A DNA stretch of 64,000 nt from Torymus aiolomorphi (lineage: Eukaryota > Arthropoda > Insecta > Hymenoptera > Torymidae). The translations under genes and the position numbers were made by a program. Location of the stretch: the NCBI GenBank assembly GCA_036365515.1, contig CM070876.1, positions 133,434,394 to 133,498,393 on the forward strand. The letters run 5' to 3'. Below, one piece after another: positions 34,131 through 45,094 of the stretch. Below the pieces are notes generated by a model. The model searched no databases. It was not told where the DNA came from and saw nothing but the letters and a program-made list of their open reading frames with translations. Position 1 is the stretch's first letter. Every line of letters starts with the position of its first letter.

Positions 34131-34250
34131 GGCGTTTATGGAGCCCGATCTAGAGTTTCTATACCCAGAGAGGGATTATTTCTTTAGTCACTTGTATACG
34201 GGAACTCTGGGCGTAGGTACTAATATACAGGGATGGGCTCCATAAAGGGG
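34131..34250. mobile_element. 120-bp MITE, copy A
   Basis: The ends are inverted (TTTATGGAGCCC ... GGGCTCCATAAA). The body shares GTATATTAGTAC, CCAGAGTTCCC and AAGTGACTAAAGAAATAAT with copy C at 43,617-43,736, which lies in the opposite orientation and has the same length. Confidence 0.85.
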
Positions 34251-34287
34251 TTAAGTGATAATTATATATATAGGCGTTACTGCTATA

Positions 34288-34570
34288 TCTGAACGCAGTC
34301 CCTCCACCGTCCCCTCCACCGCCCCCTCTACCGCCCTCCACCGTCCCCTCCCCTTACCTATTTGCTGCCCCTCCACCGTCCCCTCCACTTTTTAACGTTA
34401 AATTCGTTGAAAAATCACGTTATTTTTTAATTTTAGTCAGACCACCGTCTCCTCTACTGCCCTCCACCGTCCCCTCCACCGACCTCCACCGTCCCGTCCA
34501 CCGACCTCCACCGTCCACCGCCCTCCACCTACTGTCCCCTCCACCATCCCCTCCACCGTCCCCACCATCT
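34288..34570. repeat. 12-bp minisatellite (CCCTCCACCGTC)n
   Basis: Imperfect CCCTCCACCGTC units occur in two blocks with a non-repetitive gap near 34,388-34,440. Confidence 0.9.
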
Positions 34571-35409
34571 CTGGACTAGTACTACCGGACTATTGTTTTT
34601 TATGATAATCGAAAAACCATCAAAGAGAAAACTGTCGCTAAATCTTTGAATTCGAACATTTAAAAAAACAAAAATATACTAATTATTATTAGAACAAACA
34701 TAGACAATTATGTTTTCAACTATTACCACATTTCGCACATTTGGAACAGCTTTCCACACCACCACTGAGGTACGGTTATAGGCGCGTTGAATTTTTGATT
34801 TTATTGAGCTTAGGCTTTATATATAAGAAATAATAATAATTATATATATGTTTTTGGGACATGCCGAAATCATATAGAATTACACAATAATTTTTTATAT
34901 AATGAGCCTAAACACAACCATGGAATTCATCGCCAGTAGCCCTAAAAACCATGGGAGTCATCCCTCCGTAATCTTCCTTGACTCCAACCTAGCCCTTCCT
35001 TCCTCCACCATGTAAGATGTGAATTAATTTTCATTACTTATTATTGTAATTTCTTTAAAATAAAAATTGTGCAAAGTTTAAAATATAATGAAAATTAATT
35101 CACATCTTTATTACATTTAATAAACAAATATTTCACATTAATATATTAAATAATTATGAAATATTTATTTATTAAATGTACAACAATATTCAGATTATTT
35201 ATGATATTAAACTTATGAGAAGATACAACATGTCTTATATTTTCACAAAGGGTAATATTTTAATTAAAATGATTATTGTTATAAATTCCTTGAGCTTAGG
35301 AGAAATTGAGATCATATACAAATACGACATAAATTTTCACTCATCAAATCTTATAGTGTAAATTATAGATTAAATTTCAAAAATTTCTTTTCATACAATG
35401 TTATCTATT
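34571..35409. other. AT-rich sequence with two stem-loops
   Basis: No gene is supported. Two inverted repeats stand out: AAGATGTGAATTAATTTTCA at 35,010-35,029 with its mirror ending near 35,107, and TACATTTAATAAACAAATAT at about 35,113 with its mirror ending near 35,179. They could be MITE remnants or Helitron-end structures. Confidence 0.5.
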
Positions 35410-36380
35410 ATTAAAGAATTTTCTGAACAATTTTCAAAAAATATATTGTTAGGATTTTTACATCGGGATAAAGCAACATATAACTGACCATGTGAAAATA
35501 GTGGTCGTCTAATAAAAATTCCAATAGAATCGAAACTCTGTCCTTGAGATTTATTTATTGTCATGGCAAAAGCTAATACAATTGGAAATTGTTTATCGTA
35601 AAGAATAAAAGGAAATGAAGATGAATCTGCAGTATTTAATGTTATTCGTGGAATAAAAACCTGTTCACCAATTCTTTCGCCTGCAATTATTTCTGCCTTA
35701 ACATAATGAGCATATAATCCAGTTAGTTATTCTTAGACGTGTACCATTACACATTCCTTGTACAATATTTATATTTCTAATTAACATAACAATAGCATTT
35801 ACTTTCAATTTTAATTCATGAGGTGGACAACCTTCTCTAATATTGTTAAGCATTTCAATTGGATAATTTAAATGAATATTTTCGCCTGTTTGATCAACTC
35901 CTTTATGAGTTGCATAATCTAAACTATAATACGTATGTACTTTTTTATTCACTAATTCTAAAACTTTATTATTAATAATTTTATTATCTTTATTATGAGC
36001 GGTTAAGATTACACGATCTATTGAAGTTTTAATTTATTTATTTATTTATTTATTTAACAAAATATACAGGTGGATAAACCCATGGTGCAGAGTAGCATAC
36101 ATAAAAATAATGAATATTAATGTTACTATAAATTTCTTTACAAATATTATTCGTTTTCCATTTATTTGGAATAACAAATGGATTAATTTTTCCTTCACCC
36201 AATTCTAACAATAGTGAAGCAAATTCTTTATTTTCCGAACGAATATTTTGATTTAATTTTAAAACTTTAAAAAGAAACCATAACGCAGAAAATTTAATTG
36301 TTTCTTCAATTATACTATTTTTGTGACCACATTTCATAACTGGAAGAATTTGCCGAAAATCACCTCCTAATATGATCAAT
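35410..36380 (-). pseudogene. Helitron helicase fragment 1 (Pif1-like C-terminal half)
   Basis: Minus-strand pieces in order: ILGGDFRQILPV motif and downstream (36,379-36,100), then KVHTYYSLDYATH to RLRITN (35,952-35,715). The Pif1 C-terminal motifs follow ([34 protein letters not shown]) from about 35,697 to 35,415. The Walker A and Rep parts are absent, sequence homology stopping abruptly at about 36,390. A LINE tail (36,030-36,100) and one frame change interrupt it. Confidence 0.88.
36030..36100 (-). mobile_element. LINE 3'-tail insertion in the Helitron fragment
   Basis: A (TTTA)n run followed by ACAAAATATACAGGTGGATA reads, on the minus strand, as a LINE 3' end with an (AAAT)n tail. It interrupts the helicase frame. 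Confidence 0.55.
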
Positions 36381-36574
36381 TTTCTACACTATTTATTCAA
36401 TTAATATAACGATATTTCATTGCTCTGAAGCAATTATAAAGAACATAAATAGTATATCCTTTACCTTTGATTCGTCTTAAGTTCGATATTTTACCCATCA
36501 AAATTTCATATTGTCAAAATTTGATAGTTTCATACTTCATTATTATAAAATTTCTCTCTGAAAATGAGGGTTGG

Positions 36575-36608
36575 CGAGCGGAGCGAGCAGGGGGCGAAGC
36601 CCCCCTAG
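36575..36608 (+). mobile_element. Candidate Helitron 3' terminus
   Basis: GCGAGCGGAGCGAGC is followed by a 6-bp stem (GGGGGC, loop GAA, GCCCCC), then CTAG and T. Helitrons end in a hairpin plus CTRR before a T. It faces the opposite way from the helicase fragment on its left, so it probably belongs to another, non-autonomous element. Confidence 0.5.
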
Positions 36609-36638
36609 TATATATATACATATATAGTTATGTGAGTA

Positions 36639-36855
36639 GGGGTTTATGTAGCCCAACCCTGTATATTAGTACCTACGCCCCAGAGTTCCGCACTATAAGG
36701 AGGTAAGCGCGGCGCTACGCGCTGCCATTGTCCACAATGCTAACATCCCTCAGGTTATTGACTAACACCACGACGCCTGCTTTAGTTTCCGCAGAATTTT
36801 TCCGGAAATTTACTTTAGAACTCTCAAAGTCGGGACTCTAGGCTCGATAAACCCC
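36639..36855. mobile_element. MITE, copy B (217 bp)
   Basis: It begins GGGGTTTATGTAGCCCAACC and ends CTCGATAAACCCC. It shares the GTATATTAGTACCTACG and CCAGAGTTCC blocks with copies A and C, but about 100 bp of its interior differ. A further GGGCTTTATAAACCCC end lies at about 36,872-36,888. Confidence 0.75.
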
Positions 36856-36910
36856 TATATATAAAAAAACGGGCTTTATAAACCCCGTTAGAGAAAAAAA
36901 AATATATATA

Positions 36911-37281
36911 CACGGAGCGCTCATTTTAGCTACGGCAGCATAAAGTTACTTCGTGCTAATACATCATACTATTCGCTGCCACAGAAGTAAACAATGCGTG
37001 CATGGAGAGTAACGCCACCATACCAGTGTAGCTTGGAAACTGTCGAGCGTCAATAGTAAGAGGTTCATACCACGGTGGTATGAGATTCTTACAATCGAGG
37101 AGTTTCGTTTGGCACCGTTGCACGAATTCCATACTCTCGTGGTATAAACTTTCTGCTTTCGGCGCATGGGGGTATCTCCTCCTACGGTAGCCTGCTCTAC
37201 TATGCTAGTCAAGTATAACAAAAATTGATGCTTCTATAGCACGAGATCCCGTACTATCATAGTTAAATTGAGCTCTCCGTG
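36911..37281. mobile_element. 371-bp MITE with CACGGAG ends
   Basis: Termini CACGGAGCGCTCA and TGAGCTCTCCGTG are inverted with one mismatch and sit in TATATATA on both sides (probable TA duplication). The body contains a perfect small palindrome, TCATACCACGGTGGTATGA near 37,067. No ORF. Confidence 0.75.
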
Positions 37282-37668
37282 TATATATATAATAATAATA
37301 ATGCTTTATTTAAACCTTTCGGTTACGACTATACATCTTATACAACATACTTCAACCTCTATTTCATTTAACAACATTCAATGACCGACAGTGTATGCGT
37401 TCGATTAAATTCACTTTATCTTATTTTTAACTCTATAAACACCTCCTCTTCTCCCATCTTGTTCCCCTTTCTGTCCTTCTCCTTCACTCTTCTCCTTTCT
37501 ATTCCGTATTACCTTTCTGCACCTTCCCATTCGCCCCCTATTCTACCTTTACCATTCCTCTGTTCTTTATTCTTTCTTCTCCTTTGTCCATTGTCTTTTA
37601 TCCTTTGACCGTTCTTCCTGCTCCCTTTCTCTCGATCCATTTTCCTCAATCACAATTCTTGCGTCTTT

Positions 37669-38327
37669 TTACCCTGCCTTCCTCTCTCGCCTCTCTGACA
37701 TAGGCCTCCATTCATCAATGGTCGCCACTCCCTCCTCTTCCCATTTCCTCCTGGCTTCCCATATCTTCTTTCTCGTCTCCTTTCCCTCGCACCATACTTT
37801 GAACACTTGAGCGTCCTTAGTGTTCTCCACCTGCACCTCCATTTTATATCCCAGTTCTTCCTGCAACCACTCCTCTACTCCAAAATCTTCCTCCCAGTTC
37901 CTCCCTTTCCTGACAATTAGCACCTTGTGCGGTGCCTCTCTACCACGTCTCCTCCTCTTTTTTCCAATCTCTCTCTGCTCCCTTTATTGCTTTCCTGTCA
38001 TCTCTTTTCCCCTCTTCCACTCGGTCCAGCGCACCTTGAAACCTCACTTCTCATCCTTTTCACTCTGTCCCTTTTCCTTTCATCCCCGCTTGAGTCTTTC
38101 CGCCAATCCTCCTGGTCACTCCATACTCCACTCTCTGAGTCTTTTTCCTTCTTCTTATCTCCTACCATTTTCTCCTCCAATTCCTTTAATCTCTCCTCCA
38201 TTCTCTTTCTATCCTTCCTTGCTTTAACCTGTGCCATTTTCATGCTTTCCATTTCCTCCTCCATCCTTTTCAACTTTCTCTTCATTTCAAATAATCTCTT
38301 CTCTGTCTCCTTTTGCCTTCTCTCCAT
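37669..38327 (-). CDS. ORF1-like module downstream of LINE ORF2
   Basis: A first frame (38,327-37,998) starts at an ATG and encodes a highly charged coiled coil (MERRQKETEKRL, then EERLKELEEKM). A second frame (37,923-37,669) resembles the nucleic-acid-binding end of LINE ORF1 proteins (VWCEGKETRKKIWEARRKW). The order coiled coil then binding domain parallels ORF1 at 43,144-41,931. It lies between the ORF2 stop and the LINE 3' end. Either this LINE has a third ORF, or a second element contributed it. Confidence 0.6.
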
Positions 38328-38538
38328 TTCTTACTTTTCTCTATGACTGCGTCTCCCTTGCTTGCCTTATCTTTGCTCCGGCTATGCGGTCTGCGTCTTT
38401 GAGCAGGTTATGTGCGCACGTGTCTCTCCTCCGTCTGCTCCGACTGCTCCCTCTCCTCTCTCCTAAGGGTCTTTCCACCGTTCCCTCTTCAGGGTCCGCG
38501 TGAACTCGTACCTTTACGTTTCGTGCCCTGCACCTGCC

Positions 38539-40830
38539 TTAGGGGATATCTACACTCCCCCGCTGTCCTGCCACTCTTCTCATCCCATCCTCCCTCTTCC
38601 TTTTCCATATGAATTCATTTAGTCTGCACATACTTACCATGTCTCCCCTCAGTTGATCCCTCCAGTCTATGCTCTCCTTGCCTGTTATTGCGCATTCTAT
38701 TAGGACGTGTCTCACAGTCTCTGGTTCCTTCAGACATGCTCTACACAGCTTTTCTTCCTCTCTCCTCCAGTATTCATTTGCCCTTGCTTCGTTTCCCATC
38801 CTGAATCTGCCTAAGGTCTCCAGTCCGTTCCTCGCGTTCCTTACTTCTTCTTTAGCGTAAATCCTTTTTTCTTTGCCCAACACCTCTCCTATTTCTCTGG
38901 CATACGTCGACTTCCCCACTTCCTTGTCAGTTTCCTCCTTGAAAATGTCATCTCTTTTTTCTCTTACCTCCGTTCTCTTGTCCCATGCAATTCTTACGCA
39001 GTCATTCCATTCCTTAACGGATATTCCTGTGCTTTCCAGATATTCCCTCTTTCCGTTCCACGACGGTTTCCTGTCCTTCCTGTTCCACTTATCCTCCTCA
39101 TCCCGGTATGCCTGTTCCCATGCCGCCCTTTTCAGCGAGTCTGGCTTCGCCCTACTCAGCTTTTCCTCAAACTTCATCGCTCTTCCTGCTGCCTCCATTG
39201 CTAATTTCCTTATCCTCGTGTCCTTCCTGATCGTGTGCCACGGTGTTGTTCTATTTAGCTTTAGCGTCCATCTTATGTACTTCATTTTTATACCTTCTAA
39301 TTCCTTCCACTCTCTCCAGCCCCAGTTTTCCGCTCCGTACATGACGACTCCCTTCATCATTATCTCAAATAACTTCATCCTCAGGTCCCAAGAATTCTTA
39401 AATTTTCTTTCTGCTATGCTCCATATTCTCCCAATTGTCCCGTTTGCTTTTCTTTTTATTTTTCTTGTATGTTCCTGGTTCGAGTTGTTACCCTTTAGAG
39501 TGTATCCCACGTAATCAAACTTCCTCACCACCTCTAAGGCTTCATCCTTCCATTTATAGGTCACTTCTTTTGTCCTTCCTCCCTTTTTCCTAAATAACAT
39601 TATCTTCGTTTTCTTTGCGTTTATCTCCAGACCTTTCCTCTCGCTCCATTTCCTCAGTGTTTTTAGCATATCTTTCATCACCTCTTCATCTTCCGCTATG
39701 AGTGCTATATCGTCTGCGTATGATACGGTTTTCACTCTTCTTTTTTCCTTTCCTATCCATACTCCTCCTCCCTGCACCTTTTCCATCTCTTCCTCCAGGT
39801 TGGCCATCGCTATATTGAATAGCGTGGGGCTCAACCGGCAGCCCTGTCTCACCCCTTCTTTAATTCCGAATTCATCTATTATTTCTCCTCCAATTTCCAC
39901 CCTTGTCCTCGTTCCTTCAAACAGGCTGCGCACCCTTCTAATGATGGTTCCATTCACTTCCTTTTTACGTAACCTGTCCCAAATCCTCTCTCTTTTCAGT
40001 CTGTCAAACGCGGCCTTCATGTCTGCGAAGCAGATGACGATTTTTCCTTTCTCTTTTTCTATCCCTTTCCTTATCACCTCTTTGAGTACATAAATGGCCT
40101 CTGCCGTGCCCGTGCCCTTTCCTTCTCTGAACCCCATTTGTGTCTCGTCCAGTACCTTTTTTTCTGCCAACTCTACTTCCAGTCTTCTCCTGATAATTTC
40201 CGCGTAAATCTTGTATCCTGTATCCATTAATGTGATTCTTCTATAGTTCTCTACCTCTTTATTATCTCCCTTTTTAAATATGGGTTTTATCGTACCTGTC
40301 TTCCATTCCCTAGGGACTTCCCCGCCCTTCCATATCTTGTTCAGTATCGCGGTCAGTTCCACTATGAGCTCCTCTTCCCCAAATATCCATGCTTCATTTG
40401 TAATCTGTTCCTGTCCCGCTGCCTTTTTCTTCTTAAATTTCTTTATTACCTCTCTTACCTCTTCCACCGATATATCCTTCAACCTTTCTCCTTCCTCTTC
40501 TTCCTTCTCACTAAAGTTCCTTATCTCGTTTGTTGTCTCTTTGGTTATATACTGGCTTCTAAAGTGGGCCCTCCACTGATCCTTTGAGATGGTTGCGTCC
40601 ACCTGTAAACCGTGCTTCTTGCGCATACTTATTTCTTTCCAAAAGAGTTTCATCCCCTTGTCCATTCCTATCTTCGTCAGCCATTCTTGACCTTTGTTCC
40701 GTTTCTTATTCTCTAGAAAGTTCCTGTACTCTCTTCTCTGCTTTCTCCATTCCCCTTCGTTTAACTCTTTTTTTCTCAAGTCTTTTAACGCCTCTTTTAA
40801 GGCCGCTTTTCTCTTGTGGCATTCTTCGTC
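38539..40830 (-). CDS. LINE ORF2: reverse transcriptase and C-terminal zinc box
   Basis: RT motifs appear in order: WKTGTIKPIFKKGD, NYRRITLMDTGYKI, the FADMKAAFDRL box, GVRQGCRLSPTLFN, and the catalytic SYADDIALIAED. The thumb and a long basic region follow. Near the C-terminus CRACLKEPETVRHVLIEC gives the Cys/His box typical of this LINE group. The frame is the same as the endonuclease C-terminus to its right, from which a single TGA (near 40,831) separates it. The RT part alone is open for about 746 codons. Confidence 0.93.
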   Translation of the reverse strand, partial: DEECHKRKAALKEALKDLRKKELNEGEWRKQRREYRNFLENKKRNKGQEWLTKIGMDKGMKLFWKEISMRKKHGLQVDATISKDQWRAHFRSQYITKETTNEIRNFSEKEEEEGERLKDISVEEVREVIKKFKKKKAAGQEQITNEAWIFGEEELIVELTAILNKIWKGGEVPREWKTGTIKPIFKKGDNKEVENYRRITLMDTGYKIYAEIIRRRLEVELAEKKVLDETQMGFREGKGTGTAEAIYVLKEVIRKGIEKEKGKIVICFADMKAAFDRLKRERIWDRLRKKEVNGTIIRRVRSLFEGTRTRVEIGGEIIDEFGIKEGVRQGCRLSPTLFNIAMANLEEEMEKVQGGGVWIGKEKRRVKTVSYADDIALIAEDEEVMKDMLKTLRKWSERKGLEINAKKTKIMLFRKKGGRTKEVTYKWKDEALEVVRKFDYVGYTLKGNNSNQEHTRKIKRKANGTIGRIWSIAERKFKNSWDLRMKLFEIMMKGVVMYGAENWGWREWKELEGIKMKYIRWTLKLNRTTPWHTIRKDTRIRKLAMEAAGRAMKFEEKLSRAKPDSLKRAAWEQAYRDEEDKWNRKDRKPSWNGKREYLESTGISVKEWNDCVRIAWDKRTEVREKRDDIFKEETDKEVGKSTYAREIGEVLGKEKRIYAKEEVRNARNGLETLGRFRMGNEARANEYWRREEEKLCRACLKEPETVRHVLIECAITGKESIDWRDQLRGDMVSMCRLNEFIWKRKREDGMRRVAGQRGSVDIP

Positions 40831-41819
40831 TCACCACTTTTCCTCGAAGAATTCCTCCCTTCGTCCCCGTACTTCCACTTTCGGTAAAGAGTATGTCACT
40901 TTCTCTTTTAACTCCTTCCAGTTCTTCGCCTCTTCGCACCTTTCCAACTTCCTATGGTAGTCTTCTATTCCTTCCATGTCCCATTTTATCAAACTTCTCT
41001 TGCCCTCCTCTCCTTCTTTCCACGGCATTTTCTTAACTCCTCCTCCCCATTTTATTATCATCTCTATTGGCGAGTGGTCTGATTTAATCCTATTCCCTAC
41101 CACCAGCTCCTTTATTCTTTTTCTTCCTTCCTGGTTCCTTATGATGTAATCTATCGTAGAGCAACCTCTTTGCCCTATCTGTGTCCATTCCCCCCATCGG
41201 CTCCTTTCGTGGCTTCGTTTCCTATTCCCATACCCTGCTCCTCCATCCAGCTTACCATTTCCTTTCCTTCTTCGTTTATTATCATGTCCTTGCTCTTCCT
41301 TTCTTCTCTCTCTCCTTCACTGTCCCAGAGTCCGCCCTCTTCGGCCGTTCTTGCGTTGAAGTCTCCATTTACTATTATTACACCCTCCTTATTGCCGTCC
41401 ATCCATTCTTCCATTGTTTTATAGTTCTCACTCCTGCAGTGTCTCATATATGTGATTCCCCATAACCACTTCTTATTATCCTTTTCCCATTTCGCCGCGA
41501 TGGCTTCATCCGTCGTTCTCTCCTCCCATTCAATTTCTGCGTCCATTCCTTTCCTTATCGCCAACACAATTCCCCCCTTGGCTCTTCCTTTCCTCTTCTC
41601 TCTTACCGCGAACTTCTGTCTTACCTCATATTCCTTCAAATATGCCTCTGTCTTCCTGCCCTTATCCTTTTCCTCCCACGTTTCCACCAAGCCTATGATA
41701 TCAAATTTCCTAACGTATTCCCATTCCTCCGCCTTCATCTTCGCCGTGCCTGCAACATTCCAAAATATAGCTTTAATTTCGTTATCTCTATCTTCCGTCT
41801 TCCTTCTTCTTTCCCCCAT
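40831..41819 (-). pseudogene. LINE ORF2: AP-like endonuclease
   Basis: The N-terminal piece (41,819-41,175) has the EEP-fold motifs AIFWNVAG, IGLVETWEE and VNGDFNART. The C-terminal piece (41,103-40,831) carries IKSDHSPIEM, the conserved Ser-Asp-His. A frame change lies between 41,175 and 41,103, and a TGA at the end interrupts the link to RT. All key catalytic motifs are present, so the enzyme would be functional if the breaks were absent. Confidence 0.9.
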
Positions 41820-41930
41820 CCGTCCGTCTTCCTAGTCATCCTCTTTCTCCCTCCTCCTTCTGGTGTCCCCTATGGGGTCCTTCTGCAGCTTGACGTCGCT
41901 GTCGAGAAACCACTTCCCTTTTTGCTCGCT

Positions 41931-43144
41931 CTATGTCCACGTTCCCTCCGCCGTTCTGACCTTTCTCAGCCTCACTACCTTCACCGCCAGTCCGTCCCTC
42001 CATATTTCTGCCGCTTTATCCCATGTCCTTTCCTTGATCTTCCTTTCCGTCCATGTTAGATCATTCTCGATATATATGTCCTGCTCCCCCAGTTTCTTCT
42101 TGTTCATCATGACCTCCTTTTTATCTTTGTCATCTCCACATTGCGCTCCCAGCATGAATTTTCCCGTCTTTGTCCTCACCCTCCATACTTTTTCTATTTT
42201 TATCTCTAACTCCAATTCCAGTTTTTGCCAGTCCGCAATGTCTTCGTTGCTATACCTTTTCTTACTGTTCAGCCCTACTATTATTATGTTGTTTCTCCTT
42301 TTTTCTCTTTCTTTCTCCTCCGTCATCCATTCCAGCTCCTTCCAGTTCTTCTCTTCCAGCCTCCTGACCTGCACTACCCCTGCCGCTTCCGAATCCGCCT
42401 TCCCCTGCTTGGCTTTTTCTCCTCTCTGCTCTTCAACTCCTCCCTTCATTTTTTCAATTCCTCCACTTCTTTCCTCATTTCCTCGTTGCCTGTATTCTGT
42501 GGTCCTCTCCCACTCTTCAATGTCTCCAACTCACTCTTTAACACTTGGATCTCTGTGCTCATCTTTGCTAGTTCTTCATTCACTCCCTTCCTTCATTTCT
42601 CATTGCTCTCGTCAACGTGCTTCTTCATGTCTTCAAACCCCTTTTTCAAATCCAGCTTATCCTGCTTTCCAATCCTCGCCTTTTCGCTTTCCAAACCTAT
42701 CGTTCTAATCCTGTAATCCGTTATGACTTGTTTTGACAGCGACTTGATCTCCGTTAAGTTGCCCTTGTCTACGCTGTTTTCCACGTTCCTTTTCCATTTT
42801 GCCTCCTCTTCCTCCTTTCCATCCAGCTCCACCACGGTCTCGTCCATGCTGTCTTGGTTACCTTCTTCTGCCTCTTCCTCTTCTTCATCTTTCTCCGTTT
42901 CGTCCCCTCCTTTGCTCATCACCCTCTTCGTTCTCTCCCCCTCTCCATCTGCCGGGGAGTCTTTCTTTCTCTTCTCCTTCTTACCTAGTTCCATTGGTTT
43001 ACCGCCTTTTTCGGTCTGTGTCGAGTCCCTGAATCTGTACGCCCCCAGGCTCAATGCTCTCGACCTTGCCACATGCGGTATACCCTTTTCCCTTCTTGGT
43101 GTATGCTCTGCTTCCTGCTTTCCTTCTCCCTCCATTTCCTTCAC
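41931..43144 (-). pseudogene. LINE ORF1
   Basis: The first frame begins near 43,144 (first ATG near 43,135) and is very acidic and basic. After an in-frame TGA at about 42,593 it continues as a coiled coil. At the six-base run 42,449-42,454 the frame changes to one giving RRNNIIIVGLNSK, an RRM-like start, and the ORF1 C-terminal domain, ending at 41,931. It would bind element RNA and act as a chaperone. Confidence 0.8.
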
Positions 43145-43616
43145 TCTGTTTTCCTCTTTATCCGTATCTCTTAGTCTCCTCTAGGCTGCTCCTCTGAATA
43201 CTTTCCGTTCCGTTGTAGAATCGGCATGTTGTCCTCAATTTCCTCTTCTCCCTTCTATCTAGCTCTCCCGCTTTCTATCCCAGCCACTTCACCTGCCGTT
43301 TGTGGTTCCGGCTTTAAGTCAGTCTATACCTCCTTCGTGTTCTATGCCTGAATCACACCGATGTGGCTTTACCCTTACCTCACTTAACCTCCTAAATTCC
43401 AAAATTCTTTCTCCTTTTTACGGACTCCCACGACAAACGAAAGCACTGTAACTTACGTCCCCTTCTCCCTTCCACTCTCCACTTTACAATTCTCTATTCC
43501 GCGCTTTTTTTGCTCCCCGATAACCTACTTTATGACTAACTTTTCTTCCCATCGATTAAACTCGCATATACTCACTGTCGGCCATCTTCCACCTTCCAAA
43601 TATATATACACTTATC

Positions 43617-43736
43617 GGGGTTTATGTAGCCCAAGACTGTATATTAGTACTTACAGCCCAGAGTTCCCTATGGCAAGTGACTAAAGAAATAATGGACCCT
43701 GGGGTTATAGACTCTAGGTCGGGCCGCATAAACCCC
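43617..43736. mobile_element. 120-bp MITE, copy C
   Basis: It starts GGGGTTTATGTAGCCC and ends GGGCCGCATAAACCCC. It has the same 120-bp length and internal blocks as copy A (34,131-34,250), in opposite orientation. Confidence 0.87.
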
Positions 43737-43763
43737 TATATTTAGAAATATTATGAAGCCCGG

Positions 43764-44755
43764 GCTCGAGTTGAATATTGAAAGCCATTTTTCTCAAAGT
43801 ATATCATGTTTTTTTTCAAAATAAACTACACCATTGGAAAGTACAACCCTTAAGCTTCAAAACCCTATCTTGGAGAAGTTGGAGAAATAAAGGGTTTAAA
43901 AGTAACAACATGATAAAGACAGCGCCGAGGGTCCGCGCGAGCCCCTCGCGCCCGTGCGTACGGCACGTTTAAGTGCACGCTCTATTCAATTCGCTAATAA
44001 TCGTGTACCAAGTCTCTGAAAAAAGAACTAAGAACATATATCGATAGACTTTTTTCTGCTCTTTCCAATGGTGCTATTATTTTTATTCCGAAATGCTTCC
44101 TTCTAGTTGAAAATTCCATTTCAATGTTTAAACTCTATTTTTTCAATAAAATATCAGTCTTTTCTTCAAAATGAATTATATTCCTCAAAAGTACAAGTCT
44201 TAAACTATAAAATATTATATTTTTAAGTTGAAACATGAAAAGTTCAAAAATAGTAAGATCAAAAAGACAGCGGCTGCCTGAACTTTATACGCTATGCTCA
44301 AGGGCGGATTAATACACGCGATGTGCTATTTCGCCCTTTCTTTTTTGTAAATATAAAATGTTTTGTAACTTACAATGCCAATGCGTGGACATAATTTTAT
44401 GGATCTAGTTGTAACAGTTAGTATAATATTACAATGAACTTTGTTCATTTATATAACAAAATTTGAAAAAATCTATCGATATATGTCCTTAGTTCTTTTT
44501 TCAGAGACTTGGTACACGATTATTAGCGAATTGAATAGAGCGTGCACTTAAACGTGCCGTACGCACGGGCGCGAGGGGCTGGCGCGGATCCTCGGCGCTG
44601 TCTTTTTCATGTTGTTACTTTTAAACCCTTTATTTCTCCAACTTCTCCAAGATAGGGTTTTGAAGCTTAAGAGTTGTACTTTCTAATGGTGTAGTTTATT
44701 TTGAAAAAAAACATGATATACTTCGAGAAAAATGGCTTTCAATATTCAACTCGAG
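43764..44755. mobile_element. Foldback element F1
   Basis: The arms 43,764-44,050 and 44,466-44,755 are inverted copies differing at few bases, both bounded by CTCGAGTTGAATATTGAAAG. The spacer contains a diverged second unit. The blocks ATATATCGATAG, TTTCCAATGGTG and AAAGTACAA recur. A further partial unit continues to about 44,948. The same blocks build element F2 at 58,650-60,420, so this is a family. Confidence 0.82.
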
Positions 44756-44948
44756 TTTTCGTCCGGAAGAAAGCGTTTCGCAATAAAAACAATGGCACCA
44801 TTGGAAAGAGCAGGAAAAAATCTATCGATATAGGTCCTTAGTTTTTTTTTCAAAGACGCAGCATACGATTATGAACGAGTTAAACAGAGCGCCTTTTACG
44901 CGAAAAAAGGCACCGCGCGCGCTCGGTGGCCCGTTTCTGCTGGACGCT

Positions 44949-44949
<1 letters not shown>

Positions 44950-45041
<92 letters not shown>
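44950..45041. repeat. (AC)n microsatellite
   Basis: About 90 bases of CACACA. The His-Thr and Val-Cys repeat ORFs across it are artefacts. Confidence 0.97.
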
Positions 45042-45043
<2 letters not shown>

Positions 45044-45094
45044 TCAGGATACAGCAAAAGTACCGGAACGGCAAGATAACTCAGCGGGGGAACA

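Larger units (their letters stand above)
37292..43600 (-). mobile_element. APE-type LINE (non-LTR retrotransposon)
   Basis: It is nearly full length on the minus strand. The 5' end lies near 43,600, then ORF1, then ORF2 with apurinic-type endonuclease, RT and a C-terminal CCHC-like box, a further ORF1-like module, and a 3' end at (TAA)n about 37,292-37,302. The plus strand is strikingly pyrimidine-rich because the coding strand is rich in A and G (Lys/Glu/Arg codons). It sits in TATATA sequence. The clade is not certain; Jockey/I/R1-group architecture. Confidence 0.88.

Noticed and set aside
37381..43184. Many long plus-strand Ser/Pro/Phe/Leu-rich ORFs
   Set aside because: They are the complement of the A/G-rich LINE coding strand, which lacks stops in reverse because of its composition; no domains are seen.
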